Source: Gigaspora rosea
Lineage: Eukaryota; Glomeromycota; Glomeromycetes; Diversisporales; Gigasporaceae
Length of the DNA: 64,000 nt
Reading direction: 5' to 3'
NCBI GenBank assembly: GCA_003550325.1
Contig: QKWP01000244.1
Location: 245,288 to 309,287 of the forward strand
The position numbers and the translations under genes were made by a program. The notes under the pieces were generated by a model. The model saw only the letters and a program-made list of their open reading frames with translations, was not told the origin of the DNA and did no database searches. Positions 22,565 through 35,391 of the stretch are shown here, piece after piece. Position 1 is the stretch's first letter; every line of letters begins with the position of its first letter.

Positions 22565-25500
22565 ATGGTAGGTAATTTTTGATTTTTTTTTTCAGATAAC
22601 AAACTTTATTGATGAAATTCTAATCGAAAATTCATCATTTCTTTTCTGCATTTAATGAATTGTTTGAAAGAGCTCCTCAACTCAGGCTGATCCTGAGGAT
22701 TACTATGTGAAACAAGATAGAATAGGTAAAATTAATATTGTTTGACACGATTCCAATTATGCATATTAAGCTGTTCTCTAAGCATTCTTCGAAAACAATG
22801 ATGCATAACAGGAAAAGGATCTTTTGGTGAAGTATTTAAAGGGTAAGACATTAATTACGTCTCGTGATGACTTTCAAATCACCATGATCCATGGTGATTA
22901 TTCAAGTATATATTTTTGTTATTCATATATTCGAAATTAAAATTGTTTATGCTTGTTTAGAAAATTCGATTTTTTTTATTTTATTTTGTTTTATTATTAT
23001 TATTTTTTTGATCTGTCCGTTATTAATGCCCTTATTTGTCGAGAGGCAATAATATCAATGATTTAAAATATAAAGCTAAATTGATTACCTTGAAACATTT
23101 ACACCGTCTTATTCATCGTTATATAAATATTATTTTATCGTATGATCAGTTTTGATAAGAAAACCCAAAAACCAATAGCAATCAAAATAATTGATCTTGA
23201 ACATGCTGAAGATGAAATTGAAGATATTCAACAAGAGATAAAAATTCTTTCACAATTGGATTCGCAGTATGTCACTAGGTACCTATTTTTTATTGTGAAT
23301 AGATTTTTGTTCTATTTAGCTAGCGCATTAAAAGTGTTTTATTGTAATAAATAAGCTATTACGGCTCTTACCTCAAAGGAACCCATTTATGGATTATCAT
23401 GGAATATTGTTCTGGAGGATCATGTTCAGATTTAGTAAGTTTCATAAGAATTGTTTATTTTCTGTGATACTACTTACCTTTAATTCTTCATATATCGATA
23501 TATTTACTTTATTAATAAAGATGAAACCCGGTGCTATAAGAGAAGAATACGTAGCAATCATATTACGGGAATTGTTAAAAGGATTGGACTACCTTCACTC
23601 TGAAAGCAAGCTTCACAGAGGTTTAATTTCCCCACTATTGGAAACTGCCTTAAATTTTTAAGTTATGCTTGTTGCTCATTTGACTTTTTTTTATAGATAT
23701 AAAAGGTTGGTAATAATTTTAAAAAGTTACAATACTGGAATTTTTGGTTTAAAAAATTATTCGAATCTTATTGATTACTGAATTTATATCATTTTGTAGC
23801 GGCAAATATTCTTTTAAGTTCTACTGGAGATGGTATGAATGGCTTTGTATTTGACTAATATTGTTGATATTTCATTTTAATATTTTAATTATATAACATC
23901 TACATATTTTATACTGGAATTTATCTAATTTTGGACCATAGTAAAGATAGCAGACTTTGGAGTTTCTGGGCAGGTTAGTATTATCATTTTCATTTAATTC
24001 ATATTTTTTATGATAACGTATATATTTATAAATCTTATTTGCAGATCACGGCAACTTTAACGAAAAAGAATACTTTCGTTGGAACACCAGTAAGAGTTTA
24101 AACCATTGATATTGTTTAATAATATTATTTGTGACTTATCTGTAAATTATTATGTAATAGTTTTGGATGGCACCTGAAGTCATTAGACAATCAGGATATG
24201 ACTTTAAGGTAAATATTGAAATTATATTAATTATTCATAAATTTCTTAGATTTCATAAATGATCTTTATTATATTAGGCTGATATCTGGTCTCTGGGAAT
24301 AACCGCAATCGAACTTGCAAAAGGCGAGCCACCTTATGCGGATCTTCATCCAATGAAAGTTCTTTTCCTTATTCCTAAAGACCCACCACCTTCTTTAGAG
24401 GATAATCTATATTCTAGGCCATTTAAAGAATTTGTCGCACTATGCTTGGACAAAGACCCAAATAACGTACGTAAATGTATTTAATATCTTTTATATATAT
24501 TTAATTGCAGGTTGCTTGATTATATATCCTATATATTCTTGATAAAAAAAAAAAAGTAGCGGCCATCTTCAAAAGAGCTACTTAAACATAAATTTATTAG
24601 GAACGCAAAGAGGACCTCTTATTTAACAGAATTGATTGAGCGTTACCAAAAATGGTTGGCGGATGGTGGTGGTGATCAACATGATTCCGATGATTCGGAT
24701 TATTCTGAAAATGGGTAAACTGCTTTTCTTTATTTTATTTCTTCCTAAAGGACACTTAGAGACAACAATAAAATAGCTAGTTTTTTAAAAGCTAATAACT
24801 TATGATACAAAAAAAGATACAAAAAAAAAGAAAGCCACTATTTTAAAGCTAAATCAATTACTACAAAATAGCGGCCTTTATTTTTTCAACCAATTATTTG
24901 TTATCAAGTTATTAGAGTTTAAAATTCTGTGCTTTTATATGAATGATCCAAAATGGGACATATAGCAAAAAAAAAAAATAATGTTTTTTTTTATTTTATA
25001 GGTATTTATAATTGCAAAATAATAATTTAAAATAGATTTAATAAATATTAACTTGTAATTTTAGTTGTGATAATATAAATTTATACAATTATTTTTTATT
25101 AGCACGTCTTTCTTTTTAAGTAACCAATCAAATTACAGAAAATATAGCCAATCAAAATTTAGGACATTAAAAATTATTAAATTATTAAATTTTTAATTTC
25201 AAATGGCATTTCCATCTCTAAGTGTCCCACGCTGCATTTAGATCGTTAAACGGATCAATTTATTTATTTTTTTTTTTAGTAACAAAGATATAGAGGATAC
25301 AGATTGGGAATTTCCAAATTCAGGTTCTCCTTCATCATCGGATAATGAAACCTATTCTGGAGATAATGCAACAATTGGGCCAGCCAAAGGAAAAAATACT
25401 ATGGTATTTATTATATTCAAGTAAATTAATTATATGCTTTCTGTTTGAACTTTTTTTTTGTTGGCGAACTTGCTGATATCGAATTAGGCATCGAAAGATA

Positions 25501-25913
25501 AGAACTCTGGTTATGACACTATAAAATATGTCAATGCGGAAAGTGTAGAATATTATGATGATACTGACCAAAACCATATTGAGGTCTCTTCCGTGACTGG
25601 CCCTGCGGTTTTCGATGAGGTTATTGTACCTTCTCTAGAAAATGTATGTAGTATTCTAATGACAAAACTTTGACTGAATTTTTTGATTGAATATTTTTGA
25701 AAACAAGTTGGTGTAAATTTAGCCACTGAATTTATTATGCCTTTGTTTTTTTTTTTTTTATATTAGTTGCGAAAAAATGCGCCTTCTAAAAAAGCTCAGT
25801 TCACGCTAGATATCTTGAAAAAGGCCTTTGAGGATGCAGAAAGAGAAGACCCCGGTATATCTGAAAAAATTATGCACGCTGTGTTCCAAAGATATGATGA
25901 GATGACACCTTGA
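22565..25913 (+). CDS. STE20-family protein kinase, GCK-III (MST3/MST4-like), multi-exon
   Basis: Exons by GT-AG junctions: 22565-22567 (ATG only, tentative), 22671-22725, 22812-22842, 23150-23278, 23356-23434, 23521-23620, 23697-23705, 23800-23832, 23942-23973, 24045-24089, 24161-24208, 24278-24466, 24560-24714, 25280-25403, 25488-25643 and 25767-25913. They join in phase to 444 residues, close to human MST3. Visible motifs: glycine loop GKGSFGEV (20-27), Lys42, helix-C Glu59, HRDIKAAN with catalytic Asp133, DFG at 151, activation-loop Thr167 in NTFVGTPFWMAPE, and ADIWSLG. A Ser/Asp-rich linker follows, then a C-terminal helix pair containing EDPGIS that resembles the CCM3/PDCD10-binding dimerisation region of GCK-III kinases. 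In fungi this class (Kic1, Sid1, Sps1) acts in polarity and septation signalling; the role here is inferred. The ATG-only exon has a weak acceptor (tttgaaag); a stronger acceptor at 22595 may belong to a leader intron. Remaining exons are strongly supported. Confidence 0.93.
23697..23705 (+). other. 9-nt micro-exon of the kinase
   Basis: atataaaag lies between the acceptor tttttttttatag and the donor gttggt. It supplies Asp133-Ile-Lys of the catalytic loop: the previous exon ends in G of the Asp codon and the next begins with the rest of the Ala codon. Without it HRDIKAAN would lose its catalytic Asp, so the exon must be recognised in a functional transcript. Confidence 0.9.
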
Positions 25914-26271
25914 ATTTTTCGTAACTGACCAGAATAATCTGTGCATTAAATGAAGAAATACATAATTGTTTACATTTTCTTCATGATAAATCATGCCTAC
26001 CTGATTGATTGACTATTATAATTATATTATTATATATATTTATTTTATTATTATTGATTTAAATTAATTATATATGATTCATGATGTTAAAAATCTGTAT
26101 CACATTACATTATGCCTTGACAATTATTTGAACTAAGAAGTTTCATTCATGTTTGATTAAATTTTTATTGTTTACAAAAATTATCAAGTTTTTGAAACAA
26201 AATTGAATTTTAAACACTGCCTAAAAGTCCTAATTATGACGTAATTCTACGTAGTCACAACTTTGGATAAC
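25914..26271. other. Kinase 3' flank
   Basis: AT-rich, with no further gene. Nothing else is supported. Confidence 0.4.
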
Positions 26272-26520
26272 ATATCGGCGGATTGTGGAATTGATCCTGG
26301 ATTGATCCTAGATTGTATCCTCAAAATTTAATTCGTAATACCCCAAATTTTAGTAGTAAACAAATAAATTTTTTTATTATATGTACAAATAAAGATAGTT
26401 CATAAACTAAAGTTATCTTTATATGTACATATAATAAAAAAAAATTATTTATTTCTACTAAAATTTGGGGTATTACGGATTAAACTTTGAGGTTACCAAT
26501 TCTGCAAATACACCGATATG
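26272..26520. mobile_element. Foldback element of about 250 bp
   Basis: cgtaataccccaaattttag (26333) is mirrored by ctaaaatttggggtattacg (26456), and pairing extends through attatatgtaca and atctttat toward an axis near 26405. The outer ends resemble tatcggcggatt and its complement. A similar end word, atatcggcggatt, recurs at 26920, suggesting a second diverged copy. Confidence 0.75.
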
Positions 26521-28425
26521 AAAGCGGATTGAATGCTATAATATCCCGAATGGTATAGTTTCATAGTGTATTTATACAAGGAAATTTTCTTTTTTTTATT
26601 ATTAACTTTAATAGCGAATAGCATTTGACGATTTTATCAATAAAAATATTCATCTCGACGAGCGAACATTTGGTTGGTAAAATCATCCCAACCCAACTAT
26701 TAAAATTATCACAAGATATTAATTTATAGGAATATTAGTGATTTGAATTTTAGAATCGTGCGCATTATTGTAATTCAGACAAAGCAGCTTAAAACAGGCA
26801 AGATTAGAAATTCCCAATAGAAAATCAAAAATTGGAGATAAGTTTCGAATTGGCGGGTCTACTAAGCTAACTTGCAATTTGTATGATATATTATATATAT
26901 ATATTACTAATGAGTCATATCGGCGGATTTGCGGAAAAACGCTAAATTTTAGTATACAATATCAATTTATTTAATTTTACGTATATCATTATCTGTTATT
27001 GTAATTACTCCTTAACTGTTAAATTATTTTACAAACCTGAGTTGAAATCTGCTATGATCATTCAAATGAGGGAAAAAACAATACGTAAAAAACACGGATT
27101 TCCGATCTACAAAGCGGATTTCACTATTTCCTAACTCAGGTTTCACCCTGTTCTATTATTTTTATCGCAAATTCGCAGATGTGTTTATTTGCTATTTGTA
27201 AACTAGTTTAATCAAGAATTTTGTTTCTCTTATACGCCATAGAGAAACTAACCATTTTTTATGAATTTTTTTCGACCATTGTCATAACAAGTTACAAACT
27301 GGTTTGGCAACATATATAATGTCTACTCACAGGTCGTTATTTTGTTTTGTTTAGTTCTAGGTGAAGTGCCTGCCAAATGAAACTTTTTGTGGTTGATATT
27401 GTAGCGAATTATTTTTATTTATTTGTTATTTTTAAATCATGTTACAAATAAGGTCATCTAAATGAGGCTTGGTGGCTTAGAATTAGAAATCACGTAAACG
27501 TGACTACCCAGCCTGCATATACGTGCTAAAAACCACGAATACGCCGAAATTATTGCGAATACGTGGTAACTCTCAAAATGTATTTAAGACCTTTGAATTC
27601 AATCAAATAAAATAAGTTCGACGTTCAATTTAAAAATGCAATAATAATAAAAGTAAACCCCTTATATTTTGAATTCGACTTTAACCTTAATAAACCTTGC
27701 GACTCAATTCGACGGACTGAATTTGACTTGTAACTTAGTATGGGCTTATTATAACTCGAATTCTGTGTGATGAGTTTAGTTTTTTCTTTTAAATTGTTCA
27801 TGTGATTCAAGTTACCTTTGAACTTCGAATAAAACCTGTGTTGTGATTATTACAGATTTAACATCTTTATATTGACCCTTTACAATTATAAAACTTTCCT
27901 TTTATAATTACTCTATTCACTTCTACCCATAATCAGTTGGAGCTTTAAATTGGCACTATTGTCTATATTGTTTTATAGCTCTTCCAATTCAACTATTACA
28001 ATATTACCGAAAATATTTCAACTATTCGCATCTTCAGTATACCATCAAGAAGAAGAGGGAACATACTTTGGTTCATTTTGATCCCATCAAGTTAACACTG
28101 TAGAAAGTTAATATTCCCATCGATAATGAAAATAGGATGAAAATGCTTGATGATAAGTCTCATAAAATTGATATTGAACAAGACTTGGGAGGTATAAAGC
28201 AAAGGATTTCAATGAGCAACAACCACCTTCAGTAAAGATTATTCATATAATCATACAAGTGTCCGCAACTGTTAAGTATTTATTAATTTTTCCTTTAAAA
28301 AAAGAAAAATTTATATAACACATTACATTTTTTATTGATTTATTCATAATTTCTATTTTTGCTTTTTGATGAAAAAATAAACCAAGAGCATACTAATATA
28401 CAAAGTCATAACCTTGGTTAGAGAG
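26521..28425. other. Non-coding stretch with repeat fragments
   Basis: A fragment of the TCTCASTGAGACGA family lies near 26640-26700 (catctcgacgagcgaacatt). cggatttgcgg (26925) and gcaaattcgcag (27167) hint at another inverted element of about 270 bp. No gene seen. Confidence 0.4.
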
Positions 28426-28426
28426 C

Positions 28427-29313
28427 TTCCAGAAATTACATAATTTTTTGGTAGGTGGGTGGGGTCCCGAAAATATCAGGTTATAATTATAATTCTGGTC
28501 AAATTTTTATAATTCTAACCAAAAGTATAAAATTATAAAATTATTAATAACTATTGTTCTACTAAACCAATTTAGATGATTTAACTACCAAAATGTTCAT
28601 CTCACTGAGACGATTCTAACAAGCCCAAAATCATTAAAAATTTAATCACAAAGTCCCAAGATCATTCAACTTTTGTATAATTTTAATAGTGATTTTTTAG
28701 AATCACTAAGTAAATTTCTTTAATATTGAATAACTTTTGATCCACTGGCCCATTTTGGATGATTTAACTACCAAAATGCTCATCTCAGTGAGACAATTCT
28801 AACAAGCCCAAAATTGCTAAATACTAATTACAGGATTCCAAGATTGATTAAGATTTGTATTGTTAAACAAACAATAAAATCTTTATTGATCTTAGAATCC
28901 TGTAATTAGAATTTAGCAATTTTGGGCTTGTAAGAATTGTCTCACTGAGATAAACATTTTGGTAATTAAATCATCCAAAATGGGCCAGTGAATCAAAAGT
29001 TATTCAATATTAAAGAAATTTACTTAGTGATTATTAAAATTATACAAAAGTTAAATAATTTTTGGATCCTGTGATTAGATTTTAATAATTTTGGGCTTGT
29101 TAGAATCATCTCAGTGAAACGAACATTTGGTAGTTAAATCATTTAAATTGGTCTAGTAAAGCAATAATTATTATCAAATTCATAACTTAAAATATATGAA
29201 TAAATTTTAAAAAATATAAAATTTGATTGGCGAATAGATATCAGGTGTGGGTGGGTAGAGTAAAATTTTGAAATTTATTAGTAACAAAATATTATGTAAT
29301 TTCTGGAAGCCCT
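28427..29313. mobile_element. Large foldback element, TCTCASTGAGACGA family
   Basis: The ends cttccagaaattacataat and attatgtaatttctggaag are perfect inverses. Inside, two nested arm pairs converge on an axis near 28863: ccaaaatgttcatctcactg with its complement, and ggattccaagattgatt with its complement. It shares words with 1750-3245. No ORF and no clear target duplication. Confidence 0.82.
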
Positions 29314-30976
29314 TTATCTGCCCAACAAGATATATATAAGAGTTAGTATTTTTAGATCTTTAATTGACAATCCGTTTCGGAAAGATGATCATTTCCTAAT
29401 ACATATGACGCAAATTTCACCCAAATAGGACCAAATAGCTTTTTTCACCCAAAGTAAACATGACTGTACGACTAACTATATAAAGGAAATTTACGCTTAT
29501 ATAATACATTGGGAACCTGGATAATAATGTAGAAAAGACTTTAAAACGTAGCGATCTTTCGTTAGCAAGTTTCATTTGACATGAAGTGGCATTTTAGGTC
29601 CGGAACATAAGGATTAATTCCATATAGCGTGCTATTTCTAATTTTAAATTCACTTGGTATTTATCATTTTTCTTTTCCGCTACTGTGAAAACATTATCTA
29701 ACTATATGTAAACTTTTCGTAGCTACAAAAAAAAAATGCAAGGTGAAAGAAAAACAAAATTCAGAGCATTATGAAAATGAGTGGGCGGGCGTAAGATAAA
29801 AAAAGAGTTGATTGAGAAAGAAAAAAAACAATAAAACATTGTTTTCGTCTTAATCTAATTCTTATACCACCTGTCAACTTTTGTCCTAGTTCATACCAGT
29901 TGAAATGTCTTCACCGTTTAGTGCAGTTCTTGTTGCCTGTACCACAAATGCTTTGTGATACTGTGATATCCATCCCTGAATAGTTGAAACTTTCGGCACT
30001 TCATCTTTTTCTAATTCACCATTATCGGCAAATTCTTTCAACTTATCATGCATCTCTTTAGCAGTCATTCGATCTTTTGCATAAACATTTCCCAATAAGA
30101 ACATTTGTTCAAACATTTTTTTAACAGTGTCAGACATTTGTTTTTCTCCACCACAGCTACCATATACTGCATTTTCACGTAACACCCATCCTTTACTCCA
30201 AGGAAAGTCAATATTGAATACGGGGTCGATGATCATGCAAGTAATTTCCTCTATATTTATTCAATATTTGCTGCTTAATAGAAGGATGATAAATATACAT
30301 GATCAATTTTTATACTTACCATTCTCTATGTTATTTTCTCTAGCATCTACGGAATTTATTTTTATATTCATATGCAATCTCAGATTTGATAATAAAGTTA
30401 TAATAATGATCTTATCATTACCTATCATTTCAATATCGTCTGCTTCTATTGAGTTTTTGTTTTGATTTTCTGTACAAAATTTTGTGAGCATTGTTGATGC
30501 GGGTCATATAAGATATTTCCTTACCTTGAGGGTTTGACAGAGTCATCGTCCATTTTTTTGGAGGTTCAGTGTGTGTAGATATTTTTGGTTGTGGACGAAG
30601 AAGTTCTTCATTACACAGGTTAGCAATTATAGCAGGGGAAAAGTGAGCTGGAGCTCCAAAATGCGGCAATGGACGTGCCACAATATACTCCACTAACGGG
30701 CCAGCAATCGGCTACTGCCAAAAGTTATACTTAGATATTCCAGTAATAGTTTCCACACGTGGTTTTTTTTCCTTTACTCCCAGCTTCTAAATTTTCACTT
30801 GGATTTGTTGTTTGATTCCTATTAGGTTCTATATTTGCCAAATGTGTCCCTGCAAGGTTTTGTGTAGCACTCACAATATCAGATCCTTCCACCACATCAC
30901 ACCCAATACGAACATATCATTTGATAGCATGTGCTATCTGGATAAATTGAAATAAGAGGTATGCATTTTAGCTTAT

Positions 30977-31211
30977 GGTTCTATATCAGAATCCCGATAT
31001 TCCAAAATACCAATATTCAAAATCCCGACATTAAAATCCCAACACTATCAAAATCCTGAAATCCATAACCCCAACAACAAAATCTGACATTACCAAAATT
31101 CTGGAATTTAGTACTGTTGGGTTAATGGATGTTTGGATTTTGATAGTGTCGGGTTTGGATGCAGGATTTTAGTGCCAGGATTTTGGAATGTCGGGATTCT
31201 GTTATAAAACC
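30977..31211. mobile_element. AATCCCGACA-word foldback, copy 2, inside an intron
   Basis: The ends ggttctatatcagaatcccg and cgggattctgttataaaacc are near inverses. The flanking 9-mers ttagcttat and ttagctggt agree at 7 of 9. It sits between the donor at 31253 and the acceptor at 30938 of the transposase relic. Confidence 0.8.
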
Positions 31212-32654
31212 TTAGCTGGTTGTAAATTATTTTTGTAAATAATAAAGACTTACCGCAGCATGGTGTGAATCAATTATAGTCTTCGCTTCGCCGGGCTCTA
31301 AAAATAACCACTCACGAACTTCGACATTGTACCATTCAAACCAATGAGCCACAATTGTCATTAACTCACTATTATGGTAATGTGGCCCATTGTCTGAGAT
31401 TACTTTTATCCACTTCGGCTTCTCAATGTTATTAAACACAGCTTCAAAACAAAATGCTGTGAACCAAGCATCTTGTTTCGTATCTGTAGACCAATAATCA
31501 TAAGCACTAATGTTCAATAAATCCATATTATTACCTTCTTTAGTTATTACCAGAATTGTATGCAGTGTCCAGCCCCTTTTGCCAAAAAATTCTTGCTTCG
31601 TTTCTCGTGCCGTTTTTGGAAGAATTCTCATCTTATAATCCGCAATCATAATTGCACCTTCTGAATCAAGACTTACTAATGATGCTTTATATTGCTTATT
31701 TAGATAATATTTTCGAGCATGGTGCGCAAGAAAGTATTTCAATTTTTCCTGCATTTCCGATAATTGGGGATGATATGTAATATTGCTATGTTCTTTTAAA
31801 AAATCAAAAAAATTAGAAAATTCTGAACACTCCTGACAACGTGAATGATGTGGACTTGAGCATTCTCCAAAAGCAAACGGTAAACAATGATCAATGCAAC
31901 TATCGTGTGGTGTTTTCCCATCGGATTCAACTTTTAAATGCCATTCGAAATTTCTCTTGAGCTGGCGGCGTAAGTTTTCGATTCGTGATATTATAGGATC
32001 CTTTTATGTAATTTAGTTTATATTTTAGTTTATAATTTAGTTTATATGTTTATTTATATAACTGTATTTAATATTATGAAATTTTATTTACAGTATCCAG
32101 AACAAGTGACTAGTTATAATGTACCATTATAGCATATTAGCTAGTTATCTGTTCCAGACAAACAAATTTCATAATATTTATTTATTTATTGCATCCAAGT
32201 ATTTCGTATAAACTTACTAATGTTTTCTTTGTAAATATTTGGTGCACAAGAACTAATAGGTTTTCAAATACTTCGTATCCATATTCATTACATATAATAC
32301 ATAATCCTCCTAAGTCTTCACGGTATCGAATATGGCTACAATTGGCTAATCGGGTTATAAAGGAGGTTCGTTGCATTCCATCTGGATATTGTTCATTGAA
32401 TTTCGTCCATAAGGCTTCTTTTTGATCTTGCATGTACAAAATTGGAACTCTAGTTTTAGCGTCAACTTGGTAAGAACTTTGTGTAATGTTATTTTTATCT
32501 TGAAAAAACGTCAAAAATTGCGCCTCTTTAATTTCAGCCATCCTTTGAACAGACTTTTTTGCATCTTCTATTTGTGGGGCACCAGGTCCATATAATTGAG
32601 AATGTTTGTGTGCAAGTCCTATTGCGGTTGGACTAATCTAATTATAACGTTGTA

Positions 32655-32907
32655 GGTTTTATATCAGAATCCGACATTCCAAAATCCTGGTACTCAAAAT
32701 CTGATATTAAAATTCTGACACTATCAAAATCCTGATATCCATAAACCTGACAACAAAATCCCGACACTACCAAAATTCTGGAATTTAGTACTGTTAGGAC
32801 TTAGGTAGTGTCAGGATTTTGTTGTCGGGTTTATGGATGTTGGGATTTGATAGTGTCGGGATTTTGTGTGCTGGGATTTTGGAATGTCGGGATTTTGATA
32901 TAAAACC
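32655..32907. mobile_element. AATCCCGACA-word foldback, copy 3, inside an intron
   Basis: The ends ggttttatatcagaatccga and tcgggattttgatataaaacc pair, as does most of the interior, around an axis at gaatttagtactg (near 32784). It lies between exons ending at 32959 and starting at 32637 of the transposase relic, so a transcript would carry a hairpin of about 250 nt in that intron. Confidence 0.82.
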
Positions 32908-33787
32908 AATGTTTGTATAAGAAATTTGTTATAACTTTAATTTCAATTTTTAACTAACCTGAAGTTTTTTTCTAAGTTGTAATTCAGTAAATTGATCAGC
33001 TATAATTGATAAAATCCGCATTTTTCCATCATGACCACATTTATTGGATATCAATGCATTTCGAAAACTATTCCATAATATATTTTCTTCTGAATCCTCC
33101 AAATCTGAATCCTCCGAATTTTCCAAATCTGAATCCTCCGAATTCTCAGAGCTTTCTGAATCCTCAAAACTAGATTGTAAGTATCCAAGCTTATATAACA
33201 TTTCCAAATTAGCTTTATCAGTAGTTGGATCTTCAGATCTACTCCAAAATTCTTTTTCGCTTTCAGATTGGGGATATGGTGTTATATTGGTACATCTGCA
33301 TGCTTGCAACATTGCTCTCCAGGCACGAAATTCTATCTTATTCAATTTGTAAGCAGGCTAATATACCATAGAAAGTGCATCATGAAGCTCAATTATTGAA
33401 TTTTTTTGACGCATCCAAGTAATAAACAAATTTTGCCAATTAACCAAAAAACTAGTTGTTATTTTTTGTTTTTTTATTTGTTGTTCGAATATTAATTCCA
33501 TCGTGTTAGAATTATTCCATTCACATGAGGTGCAGGTTAGGTTAGAATTAGCTAAATTTGTTTGAATTGCATGTTGAACTGCGGGATGATTGAAACCATA
33601 AAGTGTTTCACTATCCGAATGCATTGTAATTTTAGCCTAAGCCCATACATTATTGGCAGATTGATCCTCAAAATGCCATAATATTTGGTCTCCTTTATAA
33701 AAATCTAAAGTAAATATGTTATTATTGATTTTTTGTAATGCGAGGGTTTTTTGGCCTTTTTTGGTTAGTATGGATGATGTAAACCTC

Positions 33788-34710
33788 NNNNNNNNNNNNN
33801 NNNNNNNNNNNNNNNNNNNNNNNNNNNNNNNNNNNNNNNNNNNNNNNNNNNNNNNNNNNNNNNNNNNNNNNNNNNNNNNNNNNNNNNNNNNNNNNNNNNN
33901 NNNNNNNNNNNNNNNNNNNNNNNNNNNNNNNNNNNNNNNNNNNNNNNNNNNNNNNNNNNNNNNNNNNNNNNNNNNNNNNNNNNNNNNNNNNNNNNNNNNN
34001 NNNNNNNNNNNNNNNNNNNNNNNNNNNNNNNNNNNNNNNNNNNNNNNNNNNNNNNNNNNNNNNNNNNNNNNNNNNNNNNNNNNNNNNNNNNNNNNNNNNN
34101 NNNNNNNNNNNNNNNNNNNNNNNNNNNNNNNNNNNNNNNNNNNNNNNNNNNNNNNNNNNNNNNNNNNNNNNNNNNNNNNNNNNNNNNNNNNNNNNNNNNN
34201 NNNNNNNNNNNNNNNNNNNNNNNNNNNNNNNNNNNNNNNNNNNNNNNNNNNNNNNNNNNNNNNNNNNNNNNNNNNNNNNNNNNNNNNNNNNNNNNNNNNN
34301 NNNNNNNNNNNNNNNNNNNNNNNNNNNNNNNNNNNNNNNNNNNNNNNNNNNNNNNNNNNNNNNNNNNNNNNNNNNNNNNNNNNNNNNNNNNNNNNNNNNN
34401 NNNNNNNNNNNNNNNNNNNNNNNNNNNNNNNNNNNNNNNNNNNNNNNNNNNNNNNNNNNNNNNNNNNNNNNNNNNNNNNNNNNNNNNNNNNNNNNNNNNN
34501 NNNNNNNNNNNNNNNNNNNNNNNNNNNNNNNNNNNNNNNNNNNNNNNNNNNNNNNNNNNNNNNNNNNNNNNNNNNNNNNNNNNNNNNNNNNNNNNNNNNN
34601 NNNNNNNNNNNNNNNNNNNNNNNNNNNNNNNNNNNNNNNNNNNNNNNNNNNNNNNNNNNNNNNNNNNNNNNNNNNNNNNNNNNNNNNNNNNNNNNNNNNN
34701 NNNNNNNNNN
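33788..34710. other. Assembly gap
   Basis: 923 unresolved bases (N). Reading frames spanning it are meaningless. The 5' end of the transposase relic falls here. Confidence 1.
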
Positions 34711-35025
34711 GGTTTTGGATTTTTGTGCCAGAGGTGATTCCATAATTGGCAAGGCCAATCCTTTTCCACAAACGTCGACGGCATTCTCCACATTTCTCAC
34801 TATAATAGTGCCCGCTCTCTGCCGTATCGGTTTCCTTCCGGGAATTCCTTGATTCAAGCATGTACCTTCACATGGACTTCGCCACAGGGCTTCGCATCCG
34901 ATTATAGGCTCCAATTTTTGGTTACAGAGTATTTACCTCCAGCCGAACTCGAACCGTTGACCTTGTCTGTGGGGGAACGGGAACTTAACAACTAAGCTAT
35001 GGGACCCGAACCCGGCGAATTAGCA
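34711..35025 (-). mobile_element. tRNA-derived SINE, second family, cut by the gap
   Basis: On the minus strand a tRNA-like head carries a pol III box A (tagcttagttg, 34989-34999) and box B (ggttcgagttc, 34945-34955) at tRNA spacing. A relatively GC-rich body of about 230 bp continues to the gap edge. The 5' and 3' sides do not form a proper acceptor stem, so this is not a working tRNA. The body differs from the 38-kb SINE, hence a second family. Its end is lost in the Ns. Confidence 0.65.
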
Positions 35026-35391
35026 ATTAAATTATATTGTTTATATTTCTAATATTAATCTTTCTTTAGATAGTTATGATAGTACATTCCTATTTTATGA
35101 TCAGATAACAGGTTATTCTACTGAGAGCATTTTTTTACTGATTCTAATATCAGCAAGAGATCTGAGATTATACTTTCTTTGATCAAAGATCTTATACAGA
35201 AAAAGATTATACTTATTTAGTTCTTTCCCTATTCCAGAAAAATATTATTAGCTTGAATTATTTAGTTCAATTACAAGAGTTTTCGAAATAGAGTAATAAG
35301 AATTTCAATGTTTTGGTTATTAGTTGTGAAAATAAAATGCAATTGGAAGACATTTGAAACAGTATAAACGAAAATTATTTGTGTAAGCTAG

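Larger units (their letters stand above)
29886..33787 (-). pseudogene. Multi-exon DDE-like transposase relic
   Basis: Minus-strand exons by splice signals: from the gap edge (33787) to 32959, 32637-32220, about 32002-31254, 30937-30525 and 30250-29886. The third exon has a Cys/His cluster (CIDHC, PHHSRCQEC), then the likely catalytic core: an acidic IADYKMRILP, a GKRGWTLHTILV strand, ISDNGPHYHNSELM and LEPGEAKTIIDSHHA. The last exon has PWSKGWVLRE and TIQGWI motifs. I recall this architecture as an abundant unnamed protein family in Glomeromycotina; calling it a transposase rests on the D...D...E-like pattern. Disruptions are in-frame TAG at 33637-33639 and 33358-33360 (both plausibly from CAG), TGA near 30921 where homologues would have Arg, a frameshift in an A8 run near 30765 and TAG near 30712. 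Two foldback elements occupy introns. The N terminus is lost in the gap. An acidic EDSEDSD-type repeat lies at about 33080-33180. Confidence 0.72.

Noticed and set aside
33637..34914. Long open frames on both strands across the gap
   Set aside because: They are open only because N codons are not stops; most of their length is unknown sequence.
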